64,000 bases of DNA from Diphasiastrum complanatum (lineage: Eukaryota; Streptophyta; Lycopodiopsida; Lycopodiales; Lycopodiaceae), in the NCBI GenBank assembly GCA_029204225.1, contig CM055092.1, positions 88,261,666 to 88,325,665 of the forward strand, written 5' to 3'. Both the position numbers and the translations under genes were made by a program. Of this stretch, positions 1 to 38,399 are shown piece by piece. Below the pieces are notes generated by a model. That model was not told the DNA's origin. It saw only the letters and a program-made list of their open reading frames with translations, and did not search any database. How positions within the stretch are numbered: the stretch's first letter is position 1; each line of letters begins with the position of its first letter.

Positions 1-675
1 GAGCTAGTCAAGAGCATCAAAGGAGAGGTAATTGGCAAAGATGTTATGGATATGTTTTTGCAGCATATTGAAGACTCAAGTAAGGTCAAATGAGCATCAA
101 GGAAGTGTTTTTCAAGTTTACTTTACTTGTTCTATCTTATGTTTGAGCATTTTCATGTGGATGTGTGCAAATTGTCAAGATATGGTAAAACTAGCTACAT
201 TGGTGAACATTGTTTTGATGTTGGATTTGTACTAGCATTATTGGCTGGTTTTGTTGATGGAAATGAAGCTATTGGAGGTTCATTATGTCATTCATTCATG
301 GTCAAGTCATCAAGGCTTGATGGCATCTTATGGCAAGATGGAAATGGAGGCTCATTCATGGAGTATCATGGTGGATACAAGGCAACAAAGGACAAAGGCG
401 GAGGAGACATGCAAGCAAATGTTGATCACTCACATTTATTGTTTGTTTGCTGTATTTTTCTAGAGATTTCAGAGTTGGAAGCATGGTGGAATCATTTCAT
501 TTACATTCTATTTGATTCTTCATGTTTTAGTTACATCTTGATATGTAAAATTGATGTAAGAAATAGTGAAGCATCCCAAGTGGACACTATTCTCTATATC
601 AATTATGGTTGTTTCTATTTTGAGCATTACATGATCATTGAAAGGAGGTCTATTCTCAGGAAGAAGATCATTCTT

Positions 676-915
676 ATGATGGATCAAAGTTCTATTGTCA
701 AAAACTATGCTAGGAGCAAGCATATTGAGATACAATATCATTTTGTGAGGGAGCGAGTCATTGCAAAGGAGGTGGAGCTTCAACATGTGTCTTCAAGGGA
801 ATGTGTAGCTGATATCTTCACCAAAGCATTAGGAAAAGACTTGTTCATGAAGCATAGGACTTCACTTGGATTATTATCAAAGTCTATGCTAAAACTAGTT
901 GAAGAGGGAGTATGA
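676..915 (+). pseudogene. copia pol C-terminus (RNase H end)
   Basis: The last ~80 codons are the C-terminus of a copia RNase H domain: ARSKHIEIQYHFVRE, then HVSSRECVADIFTKAL, then a short tail ending in a TGA. In intact elements this domain degrades the RNA template during reverse transcription. The reading frame stays open upstream to 127, but codons before ~676 do not resemble copia, so the rest of the domain is deleted or scrambled. The TGA stop at 913-915 is formed by the first three bases of the LTR. A non-functional remnant. Confidence 0.8.
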
Positions 916-1558
916 AAGATTCAACTAGTTTTATCACATTTTGCAATATTTTCATATTTGGCATATTGAGGCCAAAACTTGTTTTAGACTTAGAGGTTGA
1001 CTTTTCAAAGTTCAGTACTCTAAATTTCATTTGAATAAACACTTTTTGAAAGTGTGGGAAAGATAGAATGCGAGTTTGAATAGATTCAATTTGAATAAGT
1101 TGGGTACATTGAATCTAGACCCAAAATTAGTAGGGTTAGCATTTTGGTGGGAAAACCAAGTGGCCAAATAGGGTTTGGACCTGCTATAAAAGGATGTAAC
1201 TTGTGGAGAGAGTGATCTTCTCTCTTCTCTATTTCATTTCATGCTTATACATGGTTCTCTTGGGTTCTACTATACATTGGTGCACTATCTTGGTGATTGC
1301 TTGCAATTCTATGTGTAGAATGATCTATATTTGCTATTTTTGGATCCACACGTGTGAAATACATTAGCTTGCTGGTTTTGTATGGACAACAACAGTACAT
1401 AATCATTTCATTCAGGTTTGATCAAGTTCTATTAGTGTTTGCATCTCAAATTGTGTGTAGATGCTGATTTTTCTACATTGGTGAGATTGGTAGTGTATTT
1501 CTCTTTCTAACCAAAGATCATTCAAGTAGATTGGATCTTAAGGATCTGAAATCTTTCA
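913..1558 (+). repeat. 3' LTR of the left-edge copia
   Basis: A 646-bp LTR bounded by TGAAAGAT and ATCTTTCA. It contains a TATA-like box (TATAAAAGG, 1185-1193) and one CACACGTGTG palindrome at 1347-1356. The PPT lies immediately upstream. The boundaries come from the inverted termini and from the switch to gypsy coding sequence at 1559. Confidence 0.8.
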
Positions 1559-1870
1559 CATTTATGTCCATATAAATAGTGTCTCCAGTCTTTAACGCAT
1601 GCACAATTGCTTAAAGTTCCTTTTCTTGAGTGGTATAATGAGTCTGCACATCAGATAATTTCTTACTCTCAAAGGCAACGAGCCTCCCCTCTTGCAGTAG
1701 AACCGCACCAATAGCAAAATCACTAGCATCCACTTTCACAACATGAAGTTTATATGGATCTACTATAACTAGAATGGGTGTCGAGACAATTAGATTCTTT
1801 AGTTTATTGAAACACAAATCTAATTCTCATTCCACTCAAATTGCTAAACATGTACCCACAATAGCTAGAA
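1559..1870 (-). pseudogene. Ty3/gypsy RT-RNase H fragment
   Basis: On the minus strand this reads as the RT/RNase H junction of a gypsy pol. It has a CFNKLKNLIVSTPIL-like connection segment, then VDASDFAIGAVLLQ and AFESKKLSDVQTHY, then EL.AIVHALK and, after a one-base frame change near 1585, WRHYLYGHK. The first RNase H catalytic Asp (DASD) is visible. The coding sense is cut at 1559 by the copia LTR, so the gypsy was the target. No LTR of this gypsy is visible. Confidence 0.8.
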
Positions 1871-3689
1871 CAACCATGCAAAAGCAAAGTATGCGCAAAA
1901 CTTCAATCAAGGCATGTGTGCAATACACATGCTAGTATTGATCATCAGTCCACATGGTCCTATTCAACTGTTACCAAAGTTAGGTCCGTCCTTTATGTCC
2001 AAAGCATCCCTTAATGATCCAAATCCAATTATGGTCATAATACTCATAGCCACTCGATCCAAGTGAAAGGCACTATTCATGGTTTTGGTTTTTAGTTCAC
2101 GTCTATTGAGAGAAGTTTTCTCAAGAATATCTTCCACAAAACTAGTGCATCCCCCTCTCTTTTTCTTCGCATAAATGATACTTGGAATTGGAAATATCTC
2201 ACCTTCTCACATTCCTATGACATTTTGTATGATAATACCATGGGGGATAGTTAGCCTTTTGTCACTTTGACCAAGAAATGGAACTTGGATGATCGTCCTC
2301 ACTCATAACTAGGTGTTTCAATAAGATTTTATATCCAAAGTTTAGAACTTCCGCTTCTAGGATCATCACTCAAGCCCTCTCCTACCCCAATCACACTTGT
2401 CCTTGTTGTTCCAAGAGAAGACGAAAACCTCTATTTACCTATTCACACTAGCTTTTGGTGGTAGCTTTGGTCATCTCTTCCTCCTTATTACATTCTCCCC
2501 TTTTCAAAGTTGAAAACTTCCTCCTTGGAGATAATAACAAATGCTCTATTAGTTGTTCAATTGGTTGGCAAATTTTCAAACTTAACCTCATGTGGCAAAT
2601 CTTCATTTATTGTAGTATGATTTTTTTTTTAATGGAAAGGCATAATGCTTCTATCAACGACTCCATTGCTCCTGCTAGCACAAACCATTCATTTGTTTCG
2701 TTCTTGCTGATTTACTTTGCATATCTAAAAGTTTGAATAAAAATTCTTTGGACTTGCATTTTGCCACATGCACTACTAAATCTCAAGTGTGTTTTTTCCT
2801 TTTGTCCATTTCTTATGTTCCATTACTAGTTAGAAGCAGCTCTTGGGAAATCACTCTCATGGCAAGTGTTGGTGGCACCTGACATTACAAAGAACAAATG
2901 ATGGGCAAATGAGAAGGCAAAAAGCATGAGATTTGAAATATTGCATCTTAATTGCCTATTGGTGGACTTGCGACCAAGCAAGGGCACTTGATTGGCTTTC
3001 AAAGTGCAAGACATGTAGTCTAAAGATATTACATGCCTTGCAAGTCTTAATGGCCATAGACTAGCCCTTATTTATACTATAGTTTATGTACCCTTAATTG
3101 GCACCTTGGGCTTGTTAGGCAGGGCAAGTTCCCTCGTGTTTTTTGCTAGCTAGTCCACTTGTGTGGTGGCAAGTTCTAGGGTTGCCAATCAGGATGTAGT
3201 TTGCTTATTCTTGCATCCTCAGTTTTAAACCACTGCTTTTGTGAAATCCGAAAGAGCTCCGTATGCCGCCCCTAGTGGTGGTTGCTATGAGATTGATTTG
3301 CCCACGAGTAATTATGCCACAATATGTGTAAGACAATGTGTGAGCTTGAAAATCTAAAACCATCGTACAAGCATATTTTTCACTCTAAGATTGCATAGAT
3401 GGGCCCACCCTCATCCCATAGCGGTGTATGGATGTGAGATCATGCTATCTCCACCATTACCAAGGCTTCTCCACTTAGTGCATGTTGGATTTGGATTCGA
3501 CGAGGGTGAAACTCACCATAGTACATACACTCTCATCACATACACTCACCATAATAGTGACTAGTGAGAGAGAGCAACAAGACCCATTTAAAATTAGGGC
3601 AAGTGACTATTATTAGTGTTAGCCTTTTAGGCTCCCAAAATGACCTACACCGAATAGACAATAGAACTAATGATGTGAGGGGTAGACTT
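1871..3689. other. intergenic stretch, mostly unrecognised
   Basis: No convincing gene. Between about 2275 and 1970 the minus strand keeps a mostly open frame with one stop. Its start (LTIPHGIIIQNV) faintly recalls the protease region of some plant gypsy elements, but this is not strong enough to call. The rest is AT-rich sequence with short chance ORFs. Confidence 0.4.
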
Positions 3690-4130
3690 AGTGGTACATA
3701 GAGACAAGTGCTGCCTCCGATTTTCGGGCCGACATGGGCCGCGCCAATACACGCCCAACCATTGGCCACCCCTGCCGCGCTCCCAAAAAAGGCCCTCCAC
3801 GGCCCCGTCCTCTCGTCCCTCGCCCCCCCCCCCCTTTCTAGCCTCTCTCTCCCTTTGCTTTACTTTCTTCTTACAGACACCCCCCCCCCTTCGCCCCTGC
3901 CCTTCCCCCACCCCTCCCTCCCTCCCTACCTACTTTCTCTTTTGCTCCCACCGTCCAATCGACGAACACGAGCTTGCTCGTATATTTTATTCATCGGCTA
4001 CGATCCAGATTTTGATGACGAGTTTTTTCTTTTCATTGTAGCGGCAGGCAGCGATGAGCAGCAGCCGAGCCGCCTGCAGCTCTTTCCAAACTGCCATCTC
4101 TATATTCTAGCCTCCTTTTGGTAGGTGTTT
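3690..4130 (+). promoter_or_regulatory. probable promoter / 5' leader region of the WRC gene
   Basis: A sharp rise in GC, a long pyrimidine-rich tract (about 3800-3950, with C runs) and an AT-rich TATA-like patch (about 3978-3990, TATATTTTATT) precede a region of gene-like composition that runs to the first coding exon at 6278. CT-rich tracts are common near plant transcription starts. The transcription start is not determined. Proline-rich ORFs here on both frames are products of base composition. Confidence 0.35.
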
Positions 4131-6277
4131 GCATTGCATCATGGCATATATGGCTCTCTCTCTAGCTTTGCCTACTATTAGTGGGCTTGTTATTAATAGG
4201 ATTGTCCTTCCGCTTCTGCTCTGCGACGGTGGATTTGCTCAGATGTTCTTGCGTCTGCCAGGCTGAGGTGAGGGTGAGGCAGCCTTTGAGAATTGAGACT
4301 GGACTGGACTGGAAGTGGAAGGCTGGAAAGCTGTGTGTAGCGTGCGGTGGGTTGTTTCTTTTATTTCTGTCTCTGCCTTGCGTGGTTGGGTTTTACGTCT
4401 TTGCTCTCGTCGCTTTACCCTACCTACCAGCCACACATGCCTATTCTGCATATCTTTTAACTTTGCTGCTGCTTAGCTGCTTTTCCCTTCGAATGCTTCG
4501 CTCGCTGCTATCTTCGTTGATTGCTGTCTGTGGCGCTCTTGTTTCCGCGTCAGATGCTTCATCGTGCGCTCCGGCGTGCTGTTTTGTAGTTAAGTTTTGT
4601 AGTTAAGCTTTGTGGTCCTTTCGAGCAGCGCAGAGTACTCGCTCCGCTTTATGCAGTTAAGGAGTTTTGTTGCCCTTGTTTACCAGTTGCAGATCTGTTT
4701 CTGCAACTATTCACGTTCATAAACACGTTTCCTGACGATGTTCTATGATTGCAGTTCACTCCTCGGTTCGTTTTGTTCTGGATTTTGTAAGTTTTGTCTA
4801 CCGTAAGTTGTTTTTTCCATCTGCAGCTTGCTTTGTCCCTGTTTACTACCTGATCTGCTCCTAGAACCACCCAGTTATTCGTTGGTGTAAAGCTATTGGC
4901 GCCGGTGCAGGCTGTAGTGGTCAAAACTGTCATTAACAATATCTTCGGTATCATAAGATTATGTACCAACTATTGAGATCAACTTTCATAATGCATTCGG
5001 TAACCTGTTGTTACTATTTATCAACTCCATCAGTTTCTGTATACTAGTTCCAGGGAAGTCTTCGTAAGCTTGCTAAACTGTGCAAGGACCGGTTGCCGGT
5101 TCTTGCGTATCTAGATCAGTACGAGCTTAGCCTGCATGTTTTGTCTGAGGTAATAAAACCGAACGGCGTCGGCGGCCGTTAACCAACTCTTGTGTCCCAT
5201 CATTGCATTCGCTTTATTTGATTTCCAGGCCTAAGATTCTGCATGTCAAATGTTTTGTTTTATGTCGGACTCTGATGAGATTTGTAGATCGTATTATATG
5301 TTAAAAATCGTTAACTCTTTACTGATTTTTCTTCGGCATCTACACCTCGAAAGCAAACTATTCTGTTAACTGCATGTCTTTCCATAAGGTCTTATTATGA
5401 GCCATAACTCGTTACTCAATTTTCTTCAACGCCCCTCCCTTTTCATTTGTGATCTTCTGCGCCGAAGCAAAACATCAGTTTGGTTTTTGGCAAAATCATC
5501 TGGGTGATGGATTTGCCTGATTTGGATACATATTTCGCTGTCCAGTCATTGTTATCTTCTGCAACTCGGTGGTCTTCTAAGGATCAATTGAAGTACAGTA
5601 TCACGTAGATGATCGGGCGGCAAAGTAACATGTGCAGTGTTGCGATCCCGCAGATGCTTGAAGAACGTGTACGAAGCTAATGCCTTAGAAAGGGCTTGCA
5701 TGTACCTGTTAGGAGCATATAAAAAAACCTTCTGCCGCCATTATTGTTACCTTTTCACAGTATTTGTACTTGCATGCAACCTAATATGAGCATTTAGCAA
5801 GCAGGCACTTCGCAAATTCTTTACTTATGGATATAACACTGGCCTTCAGATTTGATGGTCTTTCTTCTTTTGTTGCTAACACTGGATGTTGTATGCAGAT
5901 GTGTGTTTCCCTCCATTTTGAGTTTTTGGTGCTCAATCTCAGCTGCATATTTGAAGCATCTTCTGGAGAATCACTGCCATAACATCTACACAGCAACACG
6001 TGAACGTGCTTAGGGCAAGAGTTATTTTCACAAGCGACCAGTTTGTTCGGGTTGTGATCTAGATCTGTTGAGGTGAACCACGTATCTTTATTATTCTTCA
6101 CGAAGAGGATGCAGGAATTCAAGCGATTAACGGCTTTGTGAACGGGGTCTTCTATTATGTACATGGTGGAGACAGTTCAATGATAAGAAGCGCATTTGGT
6201 ACCTCGAATTGTAGATAGAAAACTTCGCTCATGTACATTTTGGAAGCCATTTGTTTGGCCTAAATGTGCTGTGAAAT
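4131..6277 (+). other. probable 5' UTR with introns upstream of the WRC coding start
   Basis: About 2.1 kb with no convincing coding sequence but with composition unlike the transposon-rich surroundings. An in-frame TGA stands two codons before the ATG at 6278, so coding does not extend upstream in that frame. Possible splice signals exist (for example GTAGGT near 4121 and pyrimidine-tract-plus-CAG sites near 4755 and 4825), but I cannot fix leader exons. Confidence 0.35.
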
Positions 6278-32494
<26,217 letters not shown>

Positions 32495-32739
32495 AACTTT
32501 CTTTGCACATGAGATTTAGAAGTTTAGTTATCATCATCATTTTTTGATCAGAAACATTCATGGGCACCAAGCTGGCCCCGATTCATGATGCATATTCCAG
32601 GATGTGTAGACTGCACCTAATGGAGAGCCCATTTGGGCATGTGAGCTTTGCAGTTCAGGAGCACAGCAGTTGGTTCATTTCTAGCCCTTAATGAATGTTC
32701 AATTTTTTCAAGCACCAGGCAAATTTGAAATAATCTCTC

Positions 32740-32814
<75 letters not shown>

Positions 32815-33828
32815 GTGGATAACATATATATTATATCTTTAATTGCATAATTAAAAATGTTTTTTATAATGATTTTTTTTTGCCATAAAAAACCAAAATT
32901 TTTAAAATATTTTTGCAACCATTCAAGAACCAATCAAAACACTAAAAAAATAATTAGATGCTGGTTCCATTCCTATACTTTGCCAGTTTTCCCGAAGACT
33001 GAAAGAGGGTTCTACAATCCATATGAAAATTTGGACATGGAATAAGTTTTTTGACAATTTCACAAGCTCTTCGGTAAATTCACTTGCAATTGTACAATGT
33101 GATATAGGTCAACTGTCATGGATGTTGGTTTCATTGACTTTCTGGCATTTTCACTAAAAAATAAAGAGGCAATTTAATTGACTCTTTAGTTAATGTCGGC
33201 ACCTCAAAGGGCACTGAGACTTGAGCGGTTTTCCCTAGACATGCTTAGTAACATACCTCCTGTCATAAACTCATCGACAAGCCAATTTAGATAACACAAC
33301 ATGCCTAACCATTCAGGTTTAGGAAAACTGGAATCCCAACCAACCCGAAAGTAACTAGGAATCTGTACCCAAAAGGTAACCAAAGGCAAAGATAAGTCAC
33401 TCATGAAATCCCAAGGCATAGTGGTTGCCAAACTGACCAAATGGCATAGCGGCGGGCCTCACGTCGGTGATGTGGATCCTTAGGTGCCATCGACGCAAAA
33501 AGGTTGTAGTCAGGATCTTTCCACTTGGACTAATCCTAGAGGCGAAACCAAAATGCTAATCATCTCCAAGGATCAACTTTTTAAAATCTAGAAGGGGTTA
33601 TGTTCATACATAGACTGATTGGTCTCAGGGCCACCAACACATGCTGGGCATTGTGCTTGGCTTTCGCTGGTAGAGGGAGTTGAGACCTGGCGATTGGATT
33701 CTTGGTGCTGGTTGAGCTGCTCAAGTTTTTGTCTGTCGGACTCCCCCTATAATTTTGGTGTGATTTAGCGCGCTCTCTCTGTCCTGGATATAGTGTTGTT
33801 TGGTAAAGCACGCTTTTTTGGACTTGTT
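32495..33828. other. 3' UTR / intergenic stretch
   Basis: The first few hundred bases probably include the 3' UTR of the WRC gene, ending before or near the (CT)n tract at 32744-32812. No clear polyadenylation site can be fixed. The rest shows no recognised gene. Confidence 0.45.
32744..32812. repeat. (CT)n microsatellite
   Basis: About 68 bp of CT, interrupted by nothing visible. Confidence 0.97.
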
Positions 33829-34122
33829 TTTTATTTTGCTGATTAAGCCTGAGCTTGGCAGAATCGGTCTAGCTCTTGGACATGGGTCTTGAGAGCTATC
33901 TCGACAGCCAGAATCAGCTTGGCTCCTGGACATAGGTCCCAGGAGTTGACTAGGCCATGACTTGAGCTTCGGAGCTAGCTCATGATTTGTGACTACTTGA
34001 TTGGTTCAGCACAGGTTGGAGGCTCATTCCTTGACTTCCTAACTTGCTCTGGGACTTTAGGGAGTGTCACCCCTTAGAGTCTTACGAGACACATTGGGTG
34101 TGCCCGAGTCAACTTTACTACA
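33829..34122 (-). repeat. LTR-like direct repeat, left copy
   Basis: Shares, for example, GTGTCACCCCTTAGAGTCTT with the right copy. It carries an internal partial duplication around the TTGGACATGGGTC / CTGGACATAGGTC units. Confidence 0.65.
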
Positions 34123-34529
34123 TCCTCCGCTCGTTTGAGAAAGTTGATGTTCTCATCAGGGCAAAAGTTGAACTAAGACTCATGGTGCGGTCTTGATTCA
34201 TTGCACATATTTTATTTGTACATACCAAGGCACAAGCTTTATTCATCGGTCGAAAAAGAACTTTAAAATAAAAAAACACTTTTGCACTTAGCACAAGAAA
34301 AGTGCAGATCTAGTTCACTTACGTAAAACATGTGTAAGGTTGCAATATTAACCAACGTACTTAGGCCCCAAGAAACTTGGTGACCTGCTTTATTAACAGG
34401 GAAAGAAAAAGGTATATGGGAGCTTCTTTGAGCCCAAGATATGTTGTTTTTCAGCACGCCATGATGAGTCCTCTTGGACTCTAGATTTGTCATTGGTCGC
34501 ACAAGTTGAGCTCCTTGAGCTCGGAATTG

Positions 34530-35330
34530 GCACTCGGGTTCATATTTGATGTAGAAGCTGCAGACAATGTTGGCTCCATTTGACTTGTCTTTGCTGGTTC
34601 TCCTTCGTTAAAGAGGTGAATGAGATTTGAAGGAACGGCTGGCTTAGCTTCAGTTGTATCGTCCGTCTATAGTTGATCTCCTGGCACAACTTTGATGACA
34701 CAAAGTCTTCTGCTATTATATAATAACACAAGATTAATCCCCTTTGCCAAGAAGGCAACCACATGTTCGTTAAACCAGCTTAGTCCCAAGATGGCATCGA
34801 AAGGCTTCATCTTCAAGACTATGAACGTTAGTCGATTTTTTGAAGTCCCAAGTGAGATTGGCACATTGGTTGCCAATCTACAAGTTGTCATTGTGCCCTT
34901 GGCAGTCTCCACATAGATAGGGGAATGCCCAATTCCTCTACCAAACTATATGACAGGTAGTTGTGCGATGCTCCCAGATTTACCATGAAGTGAGTGATTT
35001 TGCCTTGAATGCAACCTTTTAGGCACAACAACTTCAATTCTCTTGCTGGAGTTGCCATGAAATTTAAACAATACGCCGCAAGTGCTCCTATTTGTTGTAG
35101 GGCATTTAGGTCAGATTTTGTCAAATCCATTTCTAGGTCTTCTTCGTAGTTTTGTTCACAGTCAGCTTGATCAGATGCCTCTCTTTCCATCTTATCGAAC
35201 CTCGATCATTGCTTTGATTAGTTTATTCAACAACTTGGGGCATGACCTCCAAGAGTGACCTTGTTGTTGATAGTTAAAGCAGCCCATAGAACTGCCCACT
35301 GTTGGTAGCTGTTGCTGTGACTTTCTGAAG
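34530..35330 (-). pseudogene. gypsy gag-protease remnant
   Basis: Minus strand: a damaged zinc knuckle near 35260 (CFNYQQQGHSWRSC, with Tyr for the second Cys), then a protease region with VNLGASHNYLSYSLVEEL near 34960 and DAILGLSWFNEH near 34785. The usual D-S/T-G-A triad reads N-L-G-A, so the catalytic Asp is lost. The frame breaks near 34900. The domain order matches gypsy gag-protease. Confidence 0.65.
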
Positions 35331-35471
35331 GACCAAAGTTATTCCTTCTCTGAAAATTATTCTCCTCCATTGGTGTCTTGGTTGCCAAATCCTATTTTTG
35401 ATGAGAATCTGTTCACGCTACTTGAGACTTGGTTGCCATTTGAAGCTGAGTCTCCTTTTGGAAAGAAGCTT

Positions 35472-35593
35472 GGCAGTTGCATGCTACCAGTCCTCACACT
35501 GGGCTACGAGGGGCTTACTCTATATCAGGGAGTAGGCAAGGTTGGGTGGATCAGTTAGTGTTTGCCCTACTGTGGTGTTAGGATCCTATTACA
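35472..35593 (+). repeat. fragment of the 11-17 kb gypsy LTR family
   Basis: About 120 bp nearly identical to the reverse complement of the start of the 358-bp LTR (shared stretches include CATGCTACCAGTCCTCACAC and TTGGGTGGATCAGTTAGTG). Only the terminal third is present. It lies between the gag remnant and right repeat of the 33.8-36.06 kb element. Confidence 0.85.
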
Positions 35594-35818
35594 AGCCTTG
35601 TCAGGCATTCCTCATTATGATTATGGTATTCCTATGCAGCTATGGTTGGGAGGAGACTTGCAGTAGAGCTCTCATGTTTGCTAGTTGATCTATGTACATT
35701 TGCTTGAGATTAATAAAGTGACGGATTTGCTGGGTAATTTTGTGTATTTACTTAGGGTTTGTGAGCTTGTGTGCAACAAGTATGTAGTTACCTAATTTGT
35801 AGAATATAGATCACTCAG

Positions 35819-36059
35819 TTTTTATTTTGCTAATTAAGCTTGGCAAAATCAGTCTAGCTCCTGGACATGGGTCCCAAGAGCTGACTATACCATGACTCGA
35901 GCTCCAGAGCTAGCTCATAAATTGTGACTACTTGACTGGCTCACCAATGGTCGTCGAGGCTCAGTCCTTGACTTTCTAACTTGCTTTGAGACTTTAGGAA
36001 GTGTCACCCCTTAGAGTCTTACAAGACACACTGGGTGCACATGAGTCAGCTTTACAACA
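35819..36059 (-). repeat. LTR-like direct repeat, right copy
   Basis: Partner of 33829-34122, lacking that copy's internal duplication. Confidence 0.65.
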
Positions 36060-36848
36060 ATTAAGGATTTAGGGTGCCGATTTGACTAGCTTTTCAACAA
36101 TTTCAATTGAAAATTATAGATGTGATTTCATTGGCTTCTTAGTTTTCTAAGGACTATTACTCATCTAGGGGCTTCTGCCTTCCAGTATGATAGTGGCTGC
36201 CCTACTATCATAATAAAACTAGGCATGTATAGTGCATAGTACCGAGCAAAACCAGGGCATGTACACAATGCAATAGCATATGGCTAAGAAAGGGACATAC
36301 AATGCATAAATTCTTTCGGAAAACTATTGCCAAAATTTCCATGAAAAACCTTGCATTTCCAATCCCAAATTGCAAAAAAGAAAAAGAAAAAGCGCTTTTC
36401 GAGAAAATCTCACTGTATGTCAAGGACACACCCTCACTGTTCTTTCTTGGTGATTGGAGTTACCAATGCCTTTGGGCTACTGGAGGCAAGTTTGATGTAG
36501 ATCCACTCCAACAAATTGGAGACTAATAAAGTGTTGCCTTGTGTGGAGGGAGGAGATACCCGTGACTCAAGGGTAAGGTTGGTAACTAGCAGCCTCTCTT
36601 GATGAATGAGATTCAAAAGTAAATTAAGACTAGGAACCACTTTAAGATTCAATAAATCTTGCAAAGATCAGCGCACATGATAGAAAAACACGGTGATCAA
36701 AGAAGATCACGAGAGACAATGCATTAGACAAAATTTTAGTGGTATAGTGTGTTGAAATATTTTAGTGGCATAATGAGATTAAGTATGAGTGCTACAAATT
36801 GATGAGAACCTAGTGATGCATTTTGCCAAACTCTCCAAAAGATTGTTT

Positions 36849-37345
36849 GGATATGCTATGGTAAAAACAATATTGAACCACGAAAACATACAAGTTGATC
36901 CAAGCAAATAATTCAATGACTTCTATTGTTTAATATGACAATGAATACAATAAGTATATAAAAAAATCTGCAATAGTTGGACTACGAGTGTGTGCATGTA
37001 TTGTGTTGAAAAGTTCAGATTATAGTAGATTGTAACTTTTCATAACATTTGTGATTGTAGTTTTGGCAAATACATATAAATCATTCACTCTAAAAAAATT
37101 TACTTTTGGATGTTATGGTGAATAAAAAAAATCAATATTGAACAACGAAGTCATACAAGATGATACTAGCAAATAGTTCAATGACTTTTGTTATTTAATA
37201 TAGAGAAGAGCGAAACAAACATCAAAAACATTGTAGCAGGAGTTGCACTATGGCTATGTGCATGTATTGTGTTGAAAAATGCAAATTATTGTAACTTTTC
37301 ATAGCATTTGCGAACGTAGTTTTGGCTAATATTAATAAATCATTC
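36849..37345. repeat. diverged tandem duplication, two ~238-bp units
   Basis: Units at about 36849-37086 and 37108-37345 share many blocks, such as CATGTATTGTGTTGAAAA and CAATGACTT. Period about 259 bp. No coding potential. A once-duplicated unknown repeat. Confidence 0.7.
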
Positions 37346-38314
37346 GGATTGAAACATACAATAATTTTTTGTAATGTGGTAATGAGTTACAAGATGCCAT
37401 TAATTGTTCTCTCACAATTTTCCATAGCATTTTATAAAACATTGATCATTCATGACAAGTGTGTCAACATTGCACAAATCTCCAAAGGGAAGTATGAAAA
37501 AATTGAATTAAGTCTTGAATTTGCAAGTTCAAAAAGTATTTTGTAATGTAAATAAGAGTTGTTCTACAAGATGCCAATAAGGTGCTAACTCTTGTAATAA
37601 TGTGATGATGTACTAATGAGTATTGTACAAGATGTCAATTAGGCGTTGACTCTTGTAATATTAAAGTGATGTAGTAACGAGTACTTGTACACTGATTCAA
37701 ATCAAGGTTGGCTCTTGTGTTGGACTGTGCAATTCAGATGTGAGACGGAAGGCAAAGTCCTACGAATGTGACTCATGTGACTCATGTGACATAGGGCATT
37801 TTGCCAGGTAGTTAGTTAGTTTAGAGACAATGACTCTATTCTTAAGGTGTACCTTGAAGTATTATGGCATGTGGCCTTTTTCTAGTGATCTTCTTGATGT
37901 GAATTGACCACCAGGCTCTTGGCACGTAGACACTTTTGAGAAAACAAGTTGTGAGCAGCTTTGGTTTTTGGTTTTGACAAAATTTTAATGTAAATTGAAT
38001 CCCAATAAATCCTAAAATTGATGGAGAATGCACATTTGATTGATCTAGATCCAAACTATAAGCTAGAATCAAGACTAGTTACCAAAACTAGCTAATCTTG
38101 GCATTTAACTCCACAAAATGCACATAGATTTGATCAAGCACTCAGAAGAAAAGTGCAGCAAGCATCCTAGACCTATAATCAACTTTAGTACCTTCCAAAC
38201 AATGAAATTAATGCATACGATCATTCACATATGATAGGTTTAACTCGCCACTCAAAGACAATGTTGATGGGAGTGAAAAATCTTGATTTTTCATCATCAA
38301 ATTCACAAGATTTA

Positions 38315-38317
38315 TAC

Positions 38318-38385
<68 letters not shown>
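38315..38385. repeat. (ACAT)n(AT)n microsatellite
   Basis: A few ACAT units run into about 55 bp of AT. Confidence 0.95.
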
Positions 38386-38388
<3 letters not shown>

Positions 38389-38399
38389 TATCCTTCTCG

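Larger units (their letters stand above)
1..1558 (+). mobile_element. 3' end of a Ty1/copia retrotransposon with its 3' LTR
   Basis: This is the downstream part of a copia element whose 5' part lies off the left edge. The end of the RNase H domain is followed by a purine-rich tract (gaagagggagta) and an LTR at 913-1558. The LTR ends form a perfect 8-bp inverted repeat (TGAAAGAT ... ATCTTTCA). Sequence right of 1558 is a gypsy fragment on the other strand, so the copia most likely inserted into that older gypsy. The left flank and target duplication are outside the window. Confidence 0.85.
33829..36059 (-). mobile_element. short degenerate Ty3/gypsy derivative with direct terminal repeats
   Basis: Related direct repeats 33829-34122 and 35819-36059 (both ending TTTAC-A-ACA/CTACA on the plus strand) enclose a minus-strand gag-protease remnant. 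A purine-rich tract (GAGCGGAGGA in minus sense) adjoins the left repeat, as expected for a PPT. The left copy has an extra ~50 bp internal duplication. No RT or integrase is present. No PBS could be recognised by the right repeat. Confidence 0.6.

Noticed and set aside
3645-4124. Proline- and glycine-rich ORFs on both strands
   Set aside because: They follow C/T-rich base composition, overlap one another and have no recognisable domain; the region fits a promoter better.
4181-4969. ORFs of 106-141 codons upstream of the WRC gene
   Set aside because: No domain, hydrophobic or Cys-rich by composition, on both strands; more likely leader intron.
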